This document shows positions 9,611 to 22,575 of a DNA stretch of 64,000 bases, piece after piece. Position 1 is the first letter of the stretch. The number at the start of each line of letters is the position of its first letter. Below the pieces are notes generated by a model, which saw nothing but the letters and a program-made list of their open reading frames with translations, searched no databases and was not told the DNA's origin. The DNA comes from Heliopora coerulea (Eukaryota > Cnidaria > Anthozoa > Scleralcyonacea > Helioporidae): NCBI GenBank assembly GCA_030142905.1, contig JASJOG010000071.1, forward strand, positions 62,001 to 126,000. Direction: 5' to 3'. The translations under genes were made by a program, and so were the position numbers.

Positions 9611-12501
9611 TTACACAAAATCTTGTCTTGGTAAAGGAAGAACAAACAACACGTTTTCACCATTCACGCGATCCTTCCCTGCAAGAAATTGTCCAAAAAT
9701 ACGTTGGACAGGTAAAAATGATGACGGTCCAAAAGGCTTAAAGAGATTTGAACACCAAACCTCTGGTGAACCTGGACGGGAGCCGCAAGAATATCTCTCA
9801 GGATGGTATTGAAACCAGGAAACACGTGCAAACAGGAAGTGCATTTGTTGCCCGTTTATTGTAATTGCTTGCTTAAAAAAGTACTGCACTAAGCCAGGCC
9901 TGACGTCTGACGACGGATCTATTTCGTCATCATATCTTCCCCCCATTTAGCCAGAATATTTCCAGATCTCTTATGCCTAGAACACATCGAACCATATAAA
10001 ACACCTGCAAATGCTACGGTGGAATAGCGGTCGAAGAGGACGGGTACAGCCCCCTCTGGAATCTCGGGAACGAGGAATCTGTAAGCCCTGGTCACGTAAA
10101 CAAGATCATTATTATCAAATGCTTCAACTGTGTGTGGGGGGCCACATTTATACTGTCTTACAGTAAACCACAGTTCGCTTCCTGTTACGATATCAACTTC
10201 ACGTAGTTGCAGTAGCGATAAAGCAAAGTTGCAGTCTACTTGTCCAATATTTGTAGCTGTATTATGCTGTTCAGATTGTTTAAATATCCGTTCAAAGTTT
10301 TCTCGATAAACATTAGGAGCTGCAAGGTCATGCAAATGCTGATCTCTCAAAAACTTTCGGAAAATCTGAATCTCCACTGACTTATTGTTCGTCTGATAGT
10401 CTCCTAATATGCCATTGTACCTCTCAAAACTGAATAGCCAAAAACTATGCACTGGTCCATAGTCTAAAATACAGTCTGCTAAATGCGTGTGAAGATGCAT
10501 GTTTGGCGTAACCTTTGCACTACCGTACAAACGTTCAAACTCTTTACAGAACTGCACCAACAACGAATGGGCAGTTCCAACGTCTTTAACTTCATTCATT
10601 GGTGTAGAAAGAATCCGGCATGCGTGTACGAATAGTGTCCAGCATTGATAATGTTCCAATTGTAATCTGTTGCGCAAGGCGAACAACGAAAACATAGTAG
10701 TCCAAGACTTCCACTGTTCCGCAGTGAAACCAGCAAAAGACTTAGCGATTTTAAAAGGAAGTCGACCTATATTGCTCGGAGCTTCAGTCCCATCAATCAC
10801 GTTCTGAACTGCTTGCAAGTCACCTACATCCAAATGTTTTTCATCAAGCCAGATTTCAAGCATACGTTTCGCCGTTCCCAAAAAAAGATTGTGCATTGGA
10901 TCCACAATGGTGAAACGAACGCAGTCAAAGTAGGGTAATCTGTGAAGTTCAGTGTAGCGTGTTCCATATAAACTTGTCAATTTATCTGCATCTTCCTGAC
11001 TCGTTTGGCGTAAAATCTCGGCCGCCTGACGCCTGTGTTCATCGTTTTGTCTTCGAGGACAAGGTTCAAATCCAGAGTAATCGGAAGGCTCCCCGGTTCT
11101 CCCAACCTTGAATTTCTTTTTGCACTTGCTACACCCTGCAGCAGATGCGTGACCAGTAAACCCGCAAACTTTTCGACTCGCTGGAACATCACAGGCAACA
11201 CAAAGTAATGCAGCCTTGAAAATCTGGGGGGAAAGAGGTGACCCTGAGCGCGTTAGCGCGACACCAGGGTTCCAGAGCTGTAAGAGTTCATCTACCAGAG
11301 GCGATAAATACGGATTAATTGTCAGAGACGGTTCGCATGGTCCGGGAATAATCCCAATGAGAAAAACGTTTTCTCGCTTAAAACGTTCACTTCTTGGCAG
11401 GTTCATTAATACTAAATATATTACTCCAACGGAATATGCCGTGTGCACAAACGGTTGCATCCAGTCAACGTTTAACATGAATGCATAATTGCGAGGCTCG
11501 ATCAAAAAAGGAGTGCCATCAAAACACTGAAAATCTTTCCAAATTCGACCATCGAAAACATCGCACAAAACTTGCGCAAAAGATCTAACCTCTCTATTTC
11601 TCCACAACTCGCATCTCTCTGTGAAGCCACTTCTTTCAGTGAATGTTTGCAAGGTCTTGATCAAACTTTGATAGCAGTACACTTTATGTGGATATAAGCG
11701 TTTGGATCAGTTTTTTAATGTTACTTCTTTCAAAAGGGAAGTTCCGCATTCTTGACGTCTCCATTGTTGACGATGTTGAAGGAATTTTATAAATGTACAA
11801 CGTTTGGAAACATGGCGGCCTTCTATAGAGTAATAACAGTCTTCAAATTTATAAATATGACATTTAGGGCAGACGACGTATTTTACGAATTTATCGTTAA
11901 GTAGATGAAGTTCTTTTTTTAAGCTATACAATGACGATGGAAAACCAGCAGCTATGTCCTGAAACCAGGTATTTGACCATGAAATTATCTCAAACAATCT
12001 CTTTAGAAACGTTATAAGGAAGGCCATTGCACTATCAGGAACATGAAAAACGCACCAAAGATGACATAGTCCAACTAAAATCCACTGAAGGATAACTGAT
12101 TGCTCACGCTTTTCTTCGGATGACTCTTCGTCTATAAGTGGTATAGAATCAAAGGTTACCTTCTCGATGAAATCTTCGTCAATATCAGCTGTTAGTTCAT
12201 CATCCCAAATTTCACCCTCTGGCAGCTGGAAATACTCGTCTTCTTTAGCAGCTTCAACGTCACTGATGTCAAAAGCTTTGCCGGAATGTTCCTCTTCGTC
12301 AGAAATTACGTCTCCCATATCCGAATCACTTGGTAAGTCTGGAAGTAGGTCTTCGTCACTGCTTTGTTGCAAGGAGGGATCTTTCTGCCATAAACCAGAG
12401 AAGTCGTCAAAGTATCTTTGCTTATGGTTCACATAAGTACGGTATGGCATAAATTTTTCGCAATGAAAACAGAATCTTTTCGACAACACGGAACCGTCCA
12501 T
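9611..12501 (-). pseudogene. CACTA/EnSpm transposase (tnp2 family), one stop and one frameshift
   Basis: Starts at ATG 12501. The N-terminal zinc-finger-like motif (CFHCEKFMPYRTYVNHK) is followed by an acidic region (residues about 50-130) and a CPKCHIYKF...C cysteine cluster near residue 220. The tnp2 core begins near residue 260: CFDGTPF, LNVDWMQPF, GIIPGP, PLVDELLQLW, a GCSKCKKKF zinc motif, and DPMHNLFLG near residue 490. The frame holds from 12501 to 9919 except for one in-frame TGA (11707-11709). A one-base shift near 9940 leads into the C-terminal 100 codons, which contain EVWCSNLFKPFGPSSFLPVQ. About 960 codons in all, normal for the family. It would cut and paste the element. The low number of lesions suggests recent activity. 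Confidence 0.85.
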
Positions 12502-12697
12502 TATCGTACAACAGGAAAGACAAACAAAATATCACCCCACTCGGGAATGCTTTTTTATTGGCTATCAGAAGATATGGAACGAACCATATTTGGTCACAAA
12601 CTATAGGCTTTTTCCCGCTACCTGATCACCTATACCGATCCTTATACCGATCAAGTCTCTGGTGAAAAAAATACACAAAACCTTTGGAAGTTGTGTC
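12502..12697. promoter_or_regulatory. Divergent promoter region between the two CACTA genes
   Basis: 196 bases separate the transposase ATG (12501, - strand) from the companion-gene ATG (12698, + strand). It contains a short direct repeat of a CTTATACCGATC-like string (12627-12655). No clear TATA box was identified. The promoter role is inferred from the head-to-head gene arrangement. Confidence 0.5.
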
Positions 12698-15600
12698 ATG
12701 GAGCAACCACACGAAAGCACAACAAATATAATTGAGGCGCTGAAACTCATTGCTAAAAACCAGGAGCAGTTACTACAAAGGACAAGCAAGTTGCTTGAAG
12801 CTCAAAAGAGCAATCATCGCTCACCAGGCACCGCGAGCAAAATACCAATCGAAGTGAAGGTAAAATCAAAACAATTTATTAAGGGTTTATATACTGGTAT
12901 AATACAGTATTAATTAAAGTTATACTTTAGATAATATATGGCGTTTCACCGCACACAAGTATATAGCACTAACAGTATAGTACGTACAGGTTACTGAATA
13001 TAAAGTGCACTTCAGTCAGAACGTCAGGTTGTACATGTAGTTCTTGCAGTTTTTAGGATCGTTGTAGATTCCAGCAATGTAGTCAGGAGTTCTAAATTAA
13101 GTCATATAATTACAGTGTGAAAAAATAGAACCATAAGTTATAGTGATAATAAATTAGAGCGAGATAAACATGTACTGTGCTCAGGTATACAGTACATGAA
13201 AATAGTGTCCAAATGACAGAAATGCAGTTTGCAGCTACGAACAGCAGTAAAAGATTCAGTTGTTAATCTTTAGGATTTTATCAGAAGTTTTCAATATTGG
13301 CTACTTTATCTCATTACGTTTTTATATTCCTTTCCAACAGAGGAACGTTCGAGTAGATGTAAACAATCTTTCCACCAAATGGGACTTCACTCAAAGGTAA
13401 AAACCATCCTTAAGAAAACATTAATTCATAAACACCTATTTTGCAGCGATTTTAATATGGACTGTAACTGGCTAATTTCCTAACGGCAGCCCCAACAAGA
13501 AAATACAACTTTAACCCCAAAATACTCTTGAATTTTTAGTTAGTTTTTGTGGAAACAAGGATTTTTCTGTGAAATATTACAAGTCAATATATCAGGTTCA
13601 GGACACATTCCACAAACATCAGGAAAGGAGCCTTTTTGCCTTTATTACTTGGGATTGGCAACAACATGTTTACAGTTCTTTAGGAATCTATTCCAACACA
13701 GTCAAAGATCTGATTGTTGTGCTCACTTTAACCATCATTATGACCCCGACTTTCCCTTTCAAGGGTACAATTACTTGCATTTTGCTGATTATGGTAAATC
13801 AGCTAAAAGCCAGGCATTCACTTGAGTATACAAACTATACACGTGTCAACCTGGCCCATTTAATTTAACCATGAGATGAAATGAAAGCTGTATGCTGTAA
13901 GGCTTCTTTTATAATTTTATCTCTCAAAAAATACACACTGTAGTGATTCATATCTACATGTACTTTATGCTTATACACAATGAATTACAAAATTAAAATA
14001 CTTACATAACTCCAAAGTTCGACATTCAATGCTCCATTTGCAGTTATTCTTCTTTAAAAATGTCTACAATAAGAAATTTACAGTGTATTACAATGTAATA
14101 TTAACTAGCAAGGTGATGCCTGTGCTTAAAAGGAAATGCAAGTACAGAGATGCCAGCAAATATAAAATAAACTGAAACACTTTTTGTGCTGTTTGATATG
14201 TCAAGACAGCAGCAAATATTGTTCATGTACTTAGAAATGCAATTTGCATTCATGAAATTTCTTTTCATCAAGCTTTCATTTGATAGGCCTCAATACTTTG
14301 GTGAGTTTACTAAGATGACTAGATTAGTATGCTGATTATCTTTCTGACTGGTACTTTGGAGAAGTATTATCAAGACTTAGAACTAATCTCTTATATTTCC
14401 AAACCAATGTTTGGATGCTGGGAAAACTAATTTTGAGCTGAAGAACTTTTCCTAGTATTACTTTTCAGCTATGAACTAGATAAATGTTCATTAATCTTAG
14501 ATTATCATTCTAGATATTGTTGTTTGTGAAATTGCTTTTCCAATGTAAGGACAAAATGTTAGTGTTATATATTATTCAAATTATTATTGAGCCTTCATTA
14601 TGATTTGGCTTAAAGCCATTGCTGGGCAAATACATCCATTATACAAGTTGGCTTTTGACCTGGTTCTTCCATGATTACAGGTACCACAATATTGATGAAA
14701 AGTTAAACATTATACTGCTGTACCACTTATCTGCATAGATGGTGAATGTGTCTTGCTTTGGGAACTAGATGAAAATCAATGCCATTGGAAATGCAGCCTG
14801 CTTTGAAAGAAATCCCTTTCCAGCAAACAACTAAGTTATGCCTGTATAATTCAGGAAATTGCTAACATTTGAATTATCATAAACAAAAAAGACTGTCTGT
14901 TTTAAAACATAATTCTCGTGTAATTTGAAACGACTAAAGTAAAATATAGATATAGCTACAATGGAGAATTTGTGGAAATACTACACAATTCATTTCAACT
15001 AAATTATTTTTTGGTGAATTACATTATTTGGAGATACAGTACTGCTTAGAAATAACCTAACAGTGCGTCTGCGTCCGTCCTGCGTGCGGTTTGCGTCCGT
15101 CCTGCGTCCATTTTGCGTCCTTCCTGCGTGCGGTTTGCGTCCATACTGCGTCCAATGTGCGTCTCTCCTGCGTCTGCGGGCGGGTGGAATGCACAGCCAT
15201 CACTGAATGTCGTAATGAGTCGCTATACGACGTTTAGCAATTCATAAACTATTCTACAGCTTGACAATGATTCCCTTGGCGGAATCTCAAAATAGTTTTA
15301 AAGGCATGACTGACTCGTTTGCAGTACAGAAATACTCTATGTAATGTTTAAAAGAAAGAATTTTAGTCCAGATAACCGTAAAATCTCAGGGTAGTCAGAT
15401 ATTAACGGTGAAACTCAATTTGTCATACGTATTACCAAGACGAGATTCCAAACCATCGTCAACAACACGTAGCAAACTACTTCAAAGTAAGCTTAAAGAC
15501 AGAATCAGCTATATCTTTCGACGTTTAAATAGGAAAAAGATTAAAAAATAACCAGAAGTGAGCTTTTGGTCCGCAGCCACTTCTCAGCGAGCGATATTTG

Positions 15601-18600
15601 CATGTATGTTAATTAACCTCAGTGGGATTTCAAAATAGTCGATATGACATGACTCATTCGTTTTTTAGCCAAGCAAGCGATAAATCAGTCTTTGTTCTAT
15701 ACCGCATGGATGGTCAACCATCGTAAAATACGACTTAAAACAAGGAAATCAACAAAAGGACAGCCGTTTTATCTTGTTGGGTTCCCGAATGAGCAGGCAA
15801 TATGTTGCCTTCTCACGCCTCCACCCCAAGTTTTGTCTAACACGTCGAACGGTGGAACTTGAGACATTTACACCTATCTTGTCGCTCAAAAGGTGTTCTA
15901 ATTCGGACGATGTCAACTCGTCGTTATTTTTCTTTTTATCATCGATAAAATCTCTTTCACGCCCACTTAAGATCGGCTTTCTTCCGCTACGTTTGACATC
16001 AGCTAAACTGCCACTTCGTTCATACCGTGAAAGGAACAGACTTATAGCTGGTCGTGATGTTTTTATTCCTTCTTCTTCGAGAATATTCCTAACCTTAGTG
16101 ATCGATGTACCAGAAGACTTCAGAGAAACAATTCGATTCCTAGCGAATTCCGAAAGTTTTCCCATTTGCAACACAGAACACAGTTACCGTAGTCACCACG
16201 TTTGAAGTTACCGTAGATGACTCATGACTTCGGAAAATAGCGTATGTCACCGATCGAGTCCCGACGTCTGCGTCTCGTGAGACGCGGTTTTGATTGACCG
16301 CAAAGGCAACCGCAGCCGAGCGGCAAGATGACCGCAGCCGAGCCGCAAAGTGACCGCAGGTGAACCGCAAGGTGACCGCAGCCGAGCCGCAAAATGACCG
16401 CGTCTTGCACGCGGTTATTGTAGGTTATTTCTGAGCAGTACTGTAATATATTAATATTAAGGTATGTGTATTGCAAAAGAATAATTTTTTCAAAGTCCCA
16501 TAAAACAAAACACCTCAATTGATCCTTCTTTCACAAGTATAGCATGGTATTACTGAACTGATTTTGTTCCAACACTACAATAATTATTATACTTTCTGAC
16601 TCCTACTTTAATTCTGCACCAGTTGATTTTAAGCTGATTAACTCTGCGAACAGCCAGTGATTCCAAAACAAATTCGAATTGTATCCCCTGTGTCTCCAAA
16701 CTTGAAATATTTTAAGGCTTCTGCCTCATAACAGATTATTTATCTTTCCTAACAATGCAGCTATTTGGGTACTTTTACTTGGATTTATTTGTAACTCAGG
16801 TAATGAAGATGGAGATTTCTGTTAAACCATACAATGGCTGGGAAAAAAAAAGAGGAAAAACTCAACATGTTCATTCAAGCAAATAATGAGCTTGAAAAAT
16901 CTTTAAAAAATGAATAAGCAGTGAAGTTAATGAGAGCCAAAATGATGAGCAAGATTTCTTGAATTGCCAGACCAAATCATACTTTAGTTACAGTATGTAC
17001 TGTAGTGCTTATTACTGTATTGTATTGTGTATGTAATCATATAATGCATTTAACTCATCATACAGTGGTGGCCTTGTCAATGACATTGGGGAACCACCTG
17101 GCATCTGGTATGTAATTTTGAACTAATTTAAGCTAAATTCATAAAACATTTTCAGCTTCCGGGTACCTAACAATGAGGCAGTGAACAAAGAGGTGATTAA
17201 AAATATGAAAGCCTTGGAAAACATGGACAAGGTTGATGGCTACGTGATGCAAAGTAAGGGCACATTCCATCTGCTTATGAATAATCGTTCAATATTCTGC
17301 GTAGTCCACAGTAAAGTGGAACAGCTGCACAACAGTTATTTACATGTTCACGAAAACGTACCCTTTCTCTGCTTTTTCTTCCAATTCACACGAGCTAAAG
17401 TGATTTGGGTATGAATATAACCCATTCACGTTGAGCTTATAATGGTAAAATTTACTTCGTTTGATGTAGCAGTTCCCTCATTACTTTCTAAGGCACAATG
17501 AAAGGCTTTCCTTGGTAGAAGTTACGACGTTCTGCCTATAAAAAATAAGTGTGTGCGTGAGATCGTTGTGAACTGTGCTAGGTTAACAGGAAAAAACGAT
17601 CCTTTGGACGAAGAATGGCATGGTCAGCAAAGTATACAATGAAGTACATTCAGGATGAGCATCGAACTGCAACTGTTGTCACGTTAGATGTAAGATTTGT
17701 AACAAAGACTCCCATTAAATCTACCGTTGCGCACCTCACTTTGTTTACAGTTCGTGCTTATATGCAGGAATTCTTTCGTTTCTAGCTCCTTTCCCATAAC
17801 ATGAAATGTAGATGTCAAGGACTTTAGGTTTCTAGGCCTTCTAACCATTGCAGTATTCCAACTAGTATAAAATGATTTCACAAACTGCATTTATAAAGGG
17901 TTCATTGAAGCCCATTTTCCTCTTTACTGTGGCCCTAGTAGGTCAGTGCCTTTAAATGAACCGTCCAGATTAATACCTCCGTTCGGAAATAGTTAAACCA
18001 GTGATTATAAGCCATACAATATGAAACGATGGATGACGATTTGTTCTCAGACAACTTCTAATCGACAACAGAGAAACTGGGATAATGTCGACGCTTCCGA
18101 CACCGGTAACACTTCCCCCGGTATCGAAAAAAGGCGGCGCGTAGAGCAATGTACAACAGCACTGAAGGGAGTTTAGGGACGGCGGAGCGGAATTACGAGG
18201 GGGGGGGGGGATTGAGATAAAAATACAGCATTTTATATGCTTCTCTGAGAAATTGCACAACAAGTGTTTTAAAGCGTAGTTGTTTCAACATTACATTTGG
18301 AAAAAAGGGGGGGCTACAGCCCTGCAGTCCCCCGGCTCCGCCGTCCCTTGAGTTTATGTAATCTTTAACATTTACTCGGTATGCCGAATTGGCGAGGTCA
18401 GTTAATATCGTAATTCTTCCCTTCAATACAGACTCTACTTCGTATCGATGTGGTACTGTTACTAACGATAACTAAAATAGTTGATATTGCATTGTCTAAT
18501 TGACATGGCCACGGGTATCGTCCACCTCTATTGCTCACGACCGAAATTCTAGGTCCCAGAAATAACAATTGCCATGTCTTCGATGATTTTATCGACCTAA

Positions 18601-21600
18601 CACAGTATCCAAATGACCTGCTCACTTGACAAAAGATCAAAATATGAATGGCCACATAAAAAAGACCGGTTACTAATAGAAATCTATTGAGACCTGTCCA
18701 AAAGTTGAAGAGACTTCTTCGTAAATAATAAATCAAATACAAACAGTTGAAACAGATGAAATAGGTTAATTGCTAGTGACGCAAAAGAATCTGCAGATCA
18801 TAATGCATTGTAAGAACACAGATCGACTTGTTATTTTTGTTCCATTCTTACGCCTAGAATATGAGCTTGATATGCCCACCACAAAGCAAAAACTTTCTAG
18901 CACTTGTTCTGTTGAACACAAGACAAAGTTTTCCCATGTTAGCCTTCTAAGTCCTGACACTCAGTCGCAAAATGAAATGTTGTTGAAGATTGATGCACGG
19001 CAAAGGGAAGAAACAAACAGGCATTACCACCGTCCACAAGAGATCTTAAGCCTCAACTCACCTTTGCCAATGAATCATTTAAGTCGGGAATTATAACAGA
19101 TTCTTTAAATCTTTTCTCCTGGACGTTTCCTCAGAACGTAATATTTCATTAACGATATTCGCACGTTCCCGCCAAAATCACATCAGACAAAAATTAATCA
19201 GCATTTACCTGAGACGTTTTGGTCGCAGGAAGCCTAGGGACTGATCAGTAAAATGTCTGTTACCTTCATTGATAAATGCCGAACTGATTGCATAATTAAT
19301 AATTGCAGTGGAAGAAGTGATTTTTGAGGATTTTGGATTTCAAGAATTTTTGAAATTTTCGTACTGTGAGTACATTACCTTCGTGTAGGTACTTTGTCAA
19401 GAATGCAGTTCAGCTGAGCAGTGAGAAAGCTGCCTTTCAAACAAAATGCCTGCAGGGCCGCGGCTACTATAGACATCTCCCGCCACGCCTCTCAACACGA
19501 ATTTCAGATCAGAACATTTTAACGCAACTTCTGGTAAGACATTGGAGTATGAAATGAAAACAAAATACAAGCTGGGCTTTTATTTGGAGCATTGATTGGA
19601 GGAAACAGGCAAAACAGAGACTAACACTAATTATGTTAATGAGAAGTTTATAGGATCTGCAGCTGGTACCTCTCTTGGCCAATAAGATCATTTCATATAC
19701 GTATTAAAAGCCTTTTGAAGATTAAATTTGCTCATGAGGTGGCCGGTACTTTTCATATTTGGCTCTGTCATCTTTCCTAGTTACTGTTGTTTGCAATGTA
19801 CAGCAACGTAAACCAAACAAATTTCCGCTTGTTAAGTATTAAAAATTCGTAGTCGACATTATTATATATAAAAAATATCATTTATTTAGTTGTAATCCTT
19901 ATATTTTTAGTTTCGGGGATACATTAAACTATTTTTCAAATTTTTGATGCCCAAGGAATAAAAATAAAAAAATTATAAATAAAATAATAAAAAAAAAGCC
20001 AGAGAAAAACTAATCCGCTACTTAGTTAGATCACTGCAAGTATTCCGAGTAAATATTCCCAAGTCACGTCCACTACCTTTAGAATCGTAAAATGAGTGGC
20101 TGGTTTCAAAAGTTCAAAGTTTCAAAAACGCCAAAATTTTCCAAAAACAGTTTTGCTACCTGATTATTTTATTCATTTAAAACGGCTTGAAAGAAGGCAA
20201 ATAGAACAAATTTTTCCCTGAGATGACCAAACTGGCAACACTGCCAAAAATTGAGAGAGATGGAAAGGCATTATAATAAGTGGTAAAGGCTCTTTAATTC
20301 TTTCTTGTGCTGATTAAGACGTCTTCCTCGAAATAACTTCATGAATGGCCGTTTCCCCATAGGGATATTATAAGACTTGCTTGTTATTATGATTAATACT
20401 TTATGTTTTTCGTTCATGTTGTGTCCCCATCCCAACCTAAATGTTTTTTTCTCCCTTGAGTACTCTGAAGATAGTTGCACTTTTAGTTGCAGCTTCCAGT
20501 TTAATTGCAAAAAAAGATATTAACGAATGACTTCCGAGCTTGACTGTCATTTCGTTTACTTATCGCATAGTCTTTGATTGACCTTCATTTTAATTCATAT
20601 TTCATTCTTTTTATTTGTGTCTTAAAAATCGGACAAGTAACAAAACTATATATTCTTCCCTTTTGTTCCAAGGAGCTTTGAAATGTCATTTTCTTGGCAA
20701 AAGAAGAATAGAGAAGGCCAAACAAGAAGGCTCTCACGATGCCATTAAACAACGTGAGAGACGAAGGCATCGAATAAACGAAGTAAGACACGGGAATCTT
20801 AAAGGGGTGCTGAAGAGGGTACTTTTAGAGAAAATTAATTCTATCTTTTATTTTCAAGGGATACGTTAAATTTTAAAATAGTCCAACGATGTTTTAAACC
20901 CCAGATTGTTATGGTGATGGTTGCAATCTAAAGTAAATTTTCATTTTGTACAAAAAGGGGTAAACCCCAAGAACACAAAAGAAAAATATGTAAAAAATAT
21001 TAATTAGTTATTTAAAGTTCATACACATTGATGGTTTTTTTTCCTCATGCTTTCATCTAGTAGGTGAGTCAAATATATACGTTTATTACGTCCAAGTTTA
21101 TGAAAATGAATGGCCAGAATTCTAATCAGCTCAGCACCTAATGTCAATGTGACCATATACACTCAGACCTTATTAGGGAAAAAAGTTTTAACTTGTTTTG
21201 ATTTTCTTACTTTTCTATCATACAGTGAAACGTCATGCAAAAAAAACAAAAAAAATGTTTGTAATCCGTAACATTATTATCATTGATAAAACAATGTCAC
21301 GTTTGTGCTTGATGGACTCAAAATAATTGACTGACTCGAATCTAGCGCGCGTCCAAGGAATAATTAAGTGCCAAAGTAGGCTGTTTTACGAAATTCTAAA
21401 CCAGTGATCTATGACAAGTAGTCTGTGGAAGTGTCTTCCAGCGAGAGCGTGCCTCTCTTGGCTATTTCTCAGTCTGGCATATTTGTGAAACTTTTACAAC
21501 CACTCGACCAGCTTTCCTAGTATTCTTACGGTTGTGTCAGGTCTCAGAGCATAGAGCCATCTATTGTAAATGACGTGAATGCTGCCTCGGTGGTTGCTAT

Positions 21601-22310
21601 ACGTAGTCGATACAAAAAACTTACAAATTGTATATTTTCGTGTACTGTTTGCAAAAAGGCCTTGAGCGGCAATGGCCGGTAAAAAATATTACAGTCATTG
21701 ACTGCAGGGCTGTAACAAACTCACATGAAATATAATTACCTCTTAACTTCATTGATGTTTTTTTGTTCCAGAAGTCCTATTTCTTGTTATCTTGTCCAGC
21801 TTGTCCAGTCATCAGACCAACAAAACTACCTTAGCTCTCTCAAGCTTAGTATTTTGTAACACTAAAAAATGCGTATGATGTGATCTATACTGGTATTAAA
21901 CGATCTTTCTTATTTCCTTCTACCACAAAATCTAGAAATTACGTCTCCACAAGAAGATTACGGAAACATCACCGGCTTTCAACGAGCATCACCGAAAAAA
22001 GATTAAGTCTGGTCTGTTATTTGAAGCGATGTCGCCAGAAGTCAGCTCGTACGAGACTGATAGCGATGAAGAACGAGCAATGGGATCAGATGATGAGGGG
22101 AAAAGGCCAAGAAAGGTGATCAGGACTCATCCATTTACATGGAGGTCGGAAGAATTCACCAATGTGCTTCAAAGCCTCGACCGAAAAATAATGAGGAAAA
22201 AAAGCGAGAAAGCTAGAGCGATGGTGTTACCCCGACAAGAAGGAGATCCCATAGATGATAACCCCCCCGAGGGTATGCCGTCGTGGGCCATAAAAAAAAG
22301 ATGTAATTAA
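12698..22310 (+). CDS. Companion gene of the CACTA element, five exons, 266 codons, intact
   Basis: Exons are 12698-12859, 13341-13396, 17156-17253, 20673-20782 and 21936-22310. Every junction has GT/AG (for example AAG|GTAAAA, CCAACAG|AGG, GAA|GTAAGA, ATCTAG|AAA), and the phases 0, 2, 1, 0 agree across all four introns, giving one open frame to TAA 22310. The protein starts MEQPHESTTNIIEALKLIAK, a leucine-rich coiled coil, followed by RNVRVDVNNL and VPNNEAVNKEV. A very basic stretch (KQRERRRHRINE) and an acidic patch (SSYETDSDEERAMGSDDE) come next. The C-terminus has FTWRSEEFTNVLQSLDRK and ends PEGMPSWAIKKRCN. I do not recognise a named domain. By position it is the counterpart of a TnpA-like DNA-binding protein. 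The exons were found by eye, so exon 3 or 4 borders could be off. Confidence 0.7.
12860..15034. other. Intron 1 and left part of intron 2 of the companion gene
   Basis: Apart from exon 2 (13341-13396) this is AT-rich non-coding sequence. Overlapping open frames at 13547-13868 show no known motif and are not called. Confidence 0.5.
15061..15185. repeat. GCGTCC-type tandem repeat inside the left end of the Tc1-like element
   Basis: About a dozen degenerate units of TGCGTCCGTCC / TGCGTGCGGTT. GC-rich in an otherwise AT-rich region, and bounded by the terminal inverted repeat. Confidence 0.85.
15749..16166 (-). pseudogene. Tc1-like transposase, N-terminal DNA-binding half only
   Basis: About 139 codons from ATG near 16166 (MGKLSEFARNRIVSLKSSG). 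Two helix-turn-helix units are visible. The first is the paired-like region with ITKVRNILEEEGIKTSRPAI. The linker RSGRKPILSGRERDFI (a GRPR/AT-hook-like position) follows. The second unit contains SSSTVRRVRQNLGWRREKA. The frame ends soon after LIREPNKIKRL, exactly where the catalytic DDE domain should begin, and no DDE core is found in the rest of the element. The element therefore cannot move itself. The remaining protein could still bind the ends. The + strand frame over the same bases is a shadow. Confidence 0.8.
16295..16415. repeat. GACCGCA-type tandem repeat inside the right end of the Tc1-like element
   Basis: Five to six degenerate units of about 22 bases built on GTGACCGCAGCCGAGCCGCAA. 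It ends next to the right terminal inverted repeat. Unrelated in sequence to the GCGTCC array at the left end. Confidence 0.85.
16446..20672. other. Introns 2 (end) and 3 of the companion gene
   Basis: Besides exon 3 (17156-17253) and a small foldback element near 18176-18347, no gene or RNA was recognised. Open frames such as 18398-18742 (-) and 18770-19096 (+) carry no known motif. Confidence 0.45.
18176..18347. mobile_element. Small foldback (MITE-like) element
   Basis: Inverted termini GGGACGGCGGAGC (from 18176) and GGCTCCGCCGTCCC (ending 18347) enclose about 170 bases, including a run of 12 G and a run of 7 G. GC-rich compared with surroundings. No flanking duplication could be fixed. 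Confidence 0.55.
20783..21935. other. Intron 4 of the companion gene
   Basis: AT-rich, ends in a pyrimidine-rich tract (CTTATTTCCTTCTACC) before the acceptor at 21934-21935. Nothing else recognised. Confidence 0.5.
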
Positions 22311-22448
22311 GACCTTTTAGTTTTCATATTTTACAACATTGCAAGACATTTACACACAGTATTATGAATATTTTTGTAAACTTTTACTGGTGTTTATTAC
22401 TCTTCAATGTGACTAATTTGTACGAATTACTTAAAGTTGCTTTTAAAG

Positions 22449-22575
22449 GCTGTTTTCCACTTGGCGAATTTTATCGCGCAAATCGACATTTCTTTGTGTA
22501 AATTGACTTGGTTTCTCATTAGTTCCAACCGAGAGCAAATTTCGCGCCATAAAATTCGCCTAGTGGAAAACAGTC
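22449..22575. mobile_element. Small foldback (MITE-like) element
   Basis: About 127 bases with inverted ends. CTGTTTTCCACTTGGCGAAT on the left pairs with a nearly identical reverse complement ending ...GTGGAAAACAG on the right. It lies just downstream of the companion gene. Confidence 0.65.

Larger units (their letters stand above)
15037..16443 (-). mobile_element. Tc1/mariner-like element in intron 2 of the companion gene
   Basis: Terminal inverted repeats of about 23 bases with one mismatch: left begins CAGTACTGCTTAGAAATAAC, right (on the - strand) begins CAGTACTGCTCAGAAATAAC. Both are flanked by TA (15035-15036 and 16444-16445). The total is 1407 bp. It contains only the N-terminal part of a transposase, and its subterminal regions are GC-rich tandem repeats unlike the surrounding DNA. 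Confidence 0.9.

Noticed and set aside
15774..16205. 143-codon + strand frame
   Set aside because: Shadow of the Tc1-like transposase on the - strand.
18398..18742. 114-codon - strand frame in intron 3
   Set aside because: No recognisable feature and lies within an intron of the companion gene.
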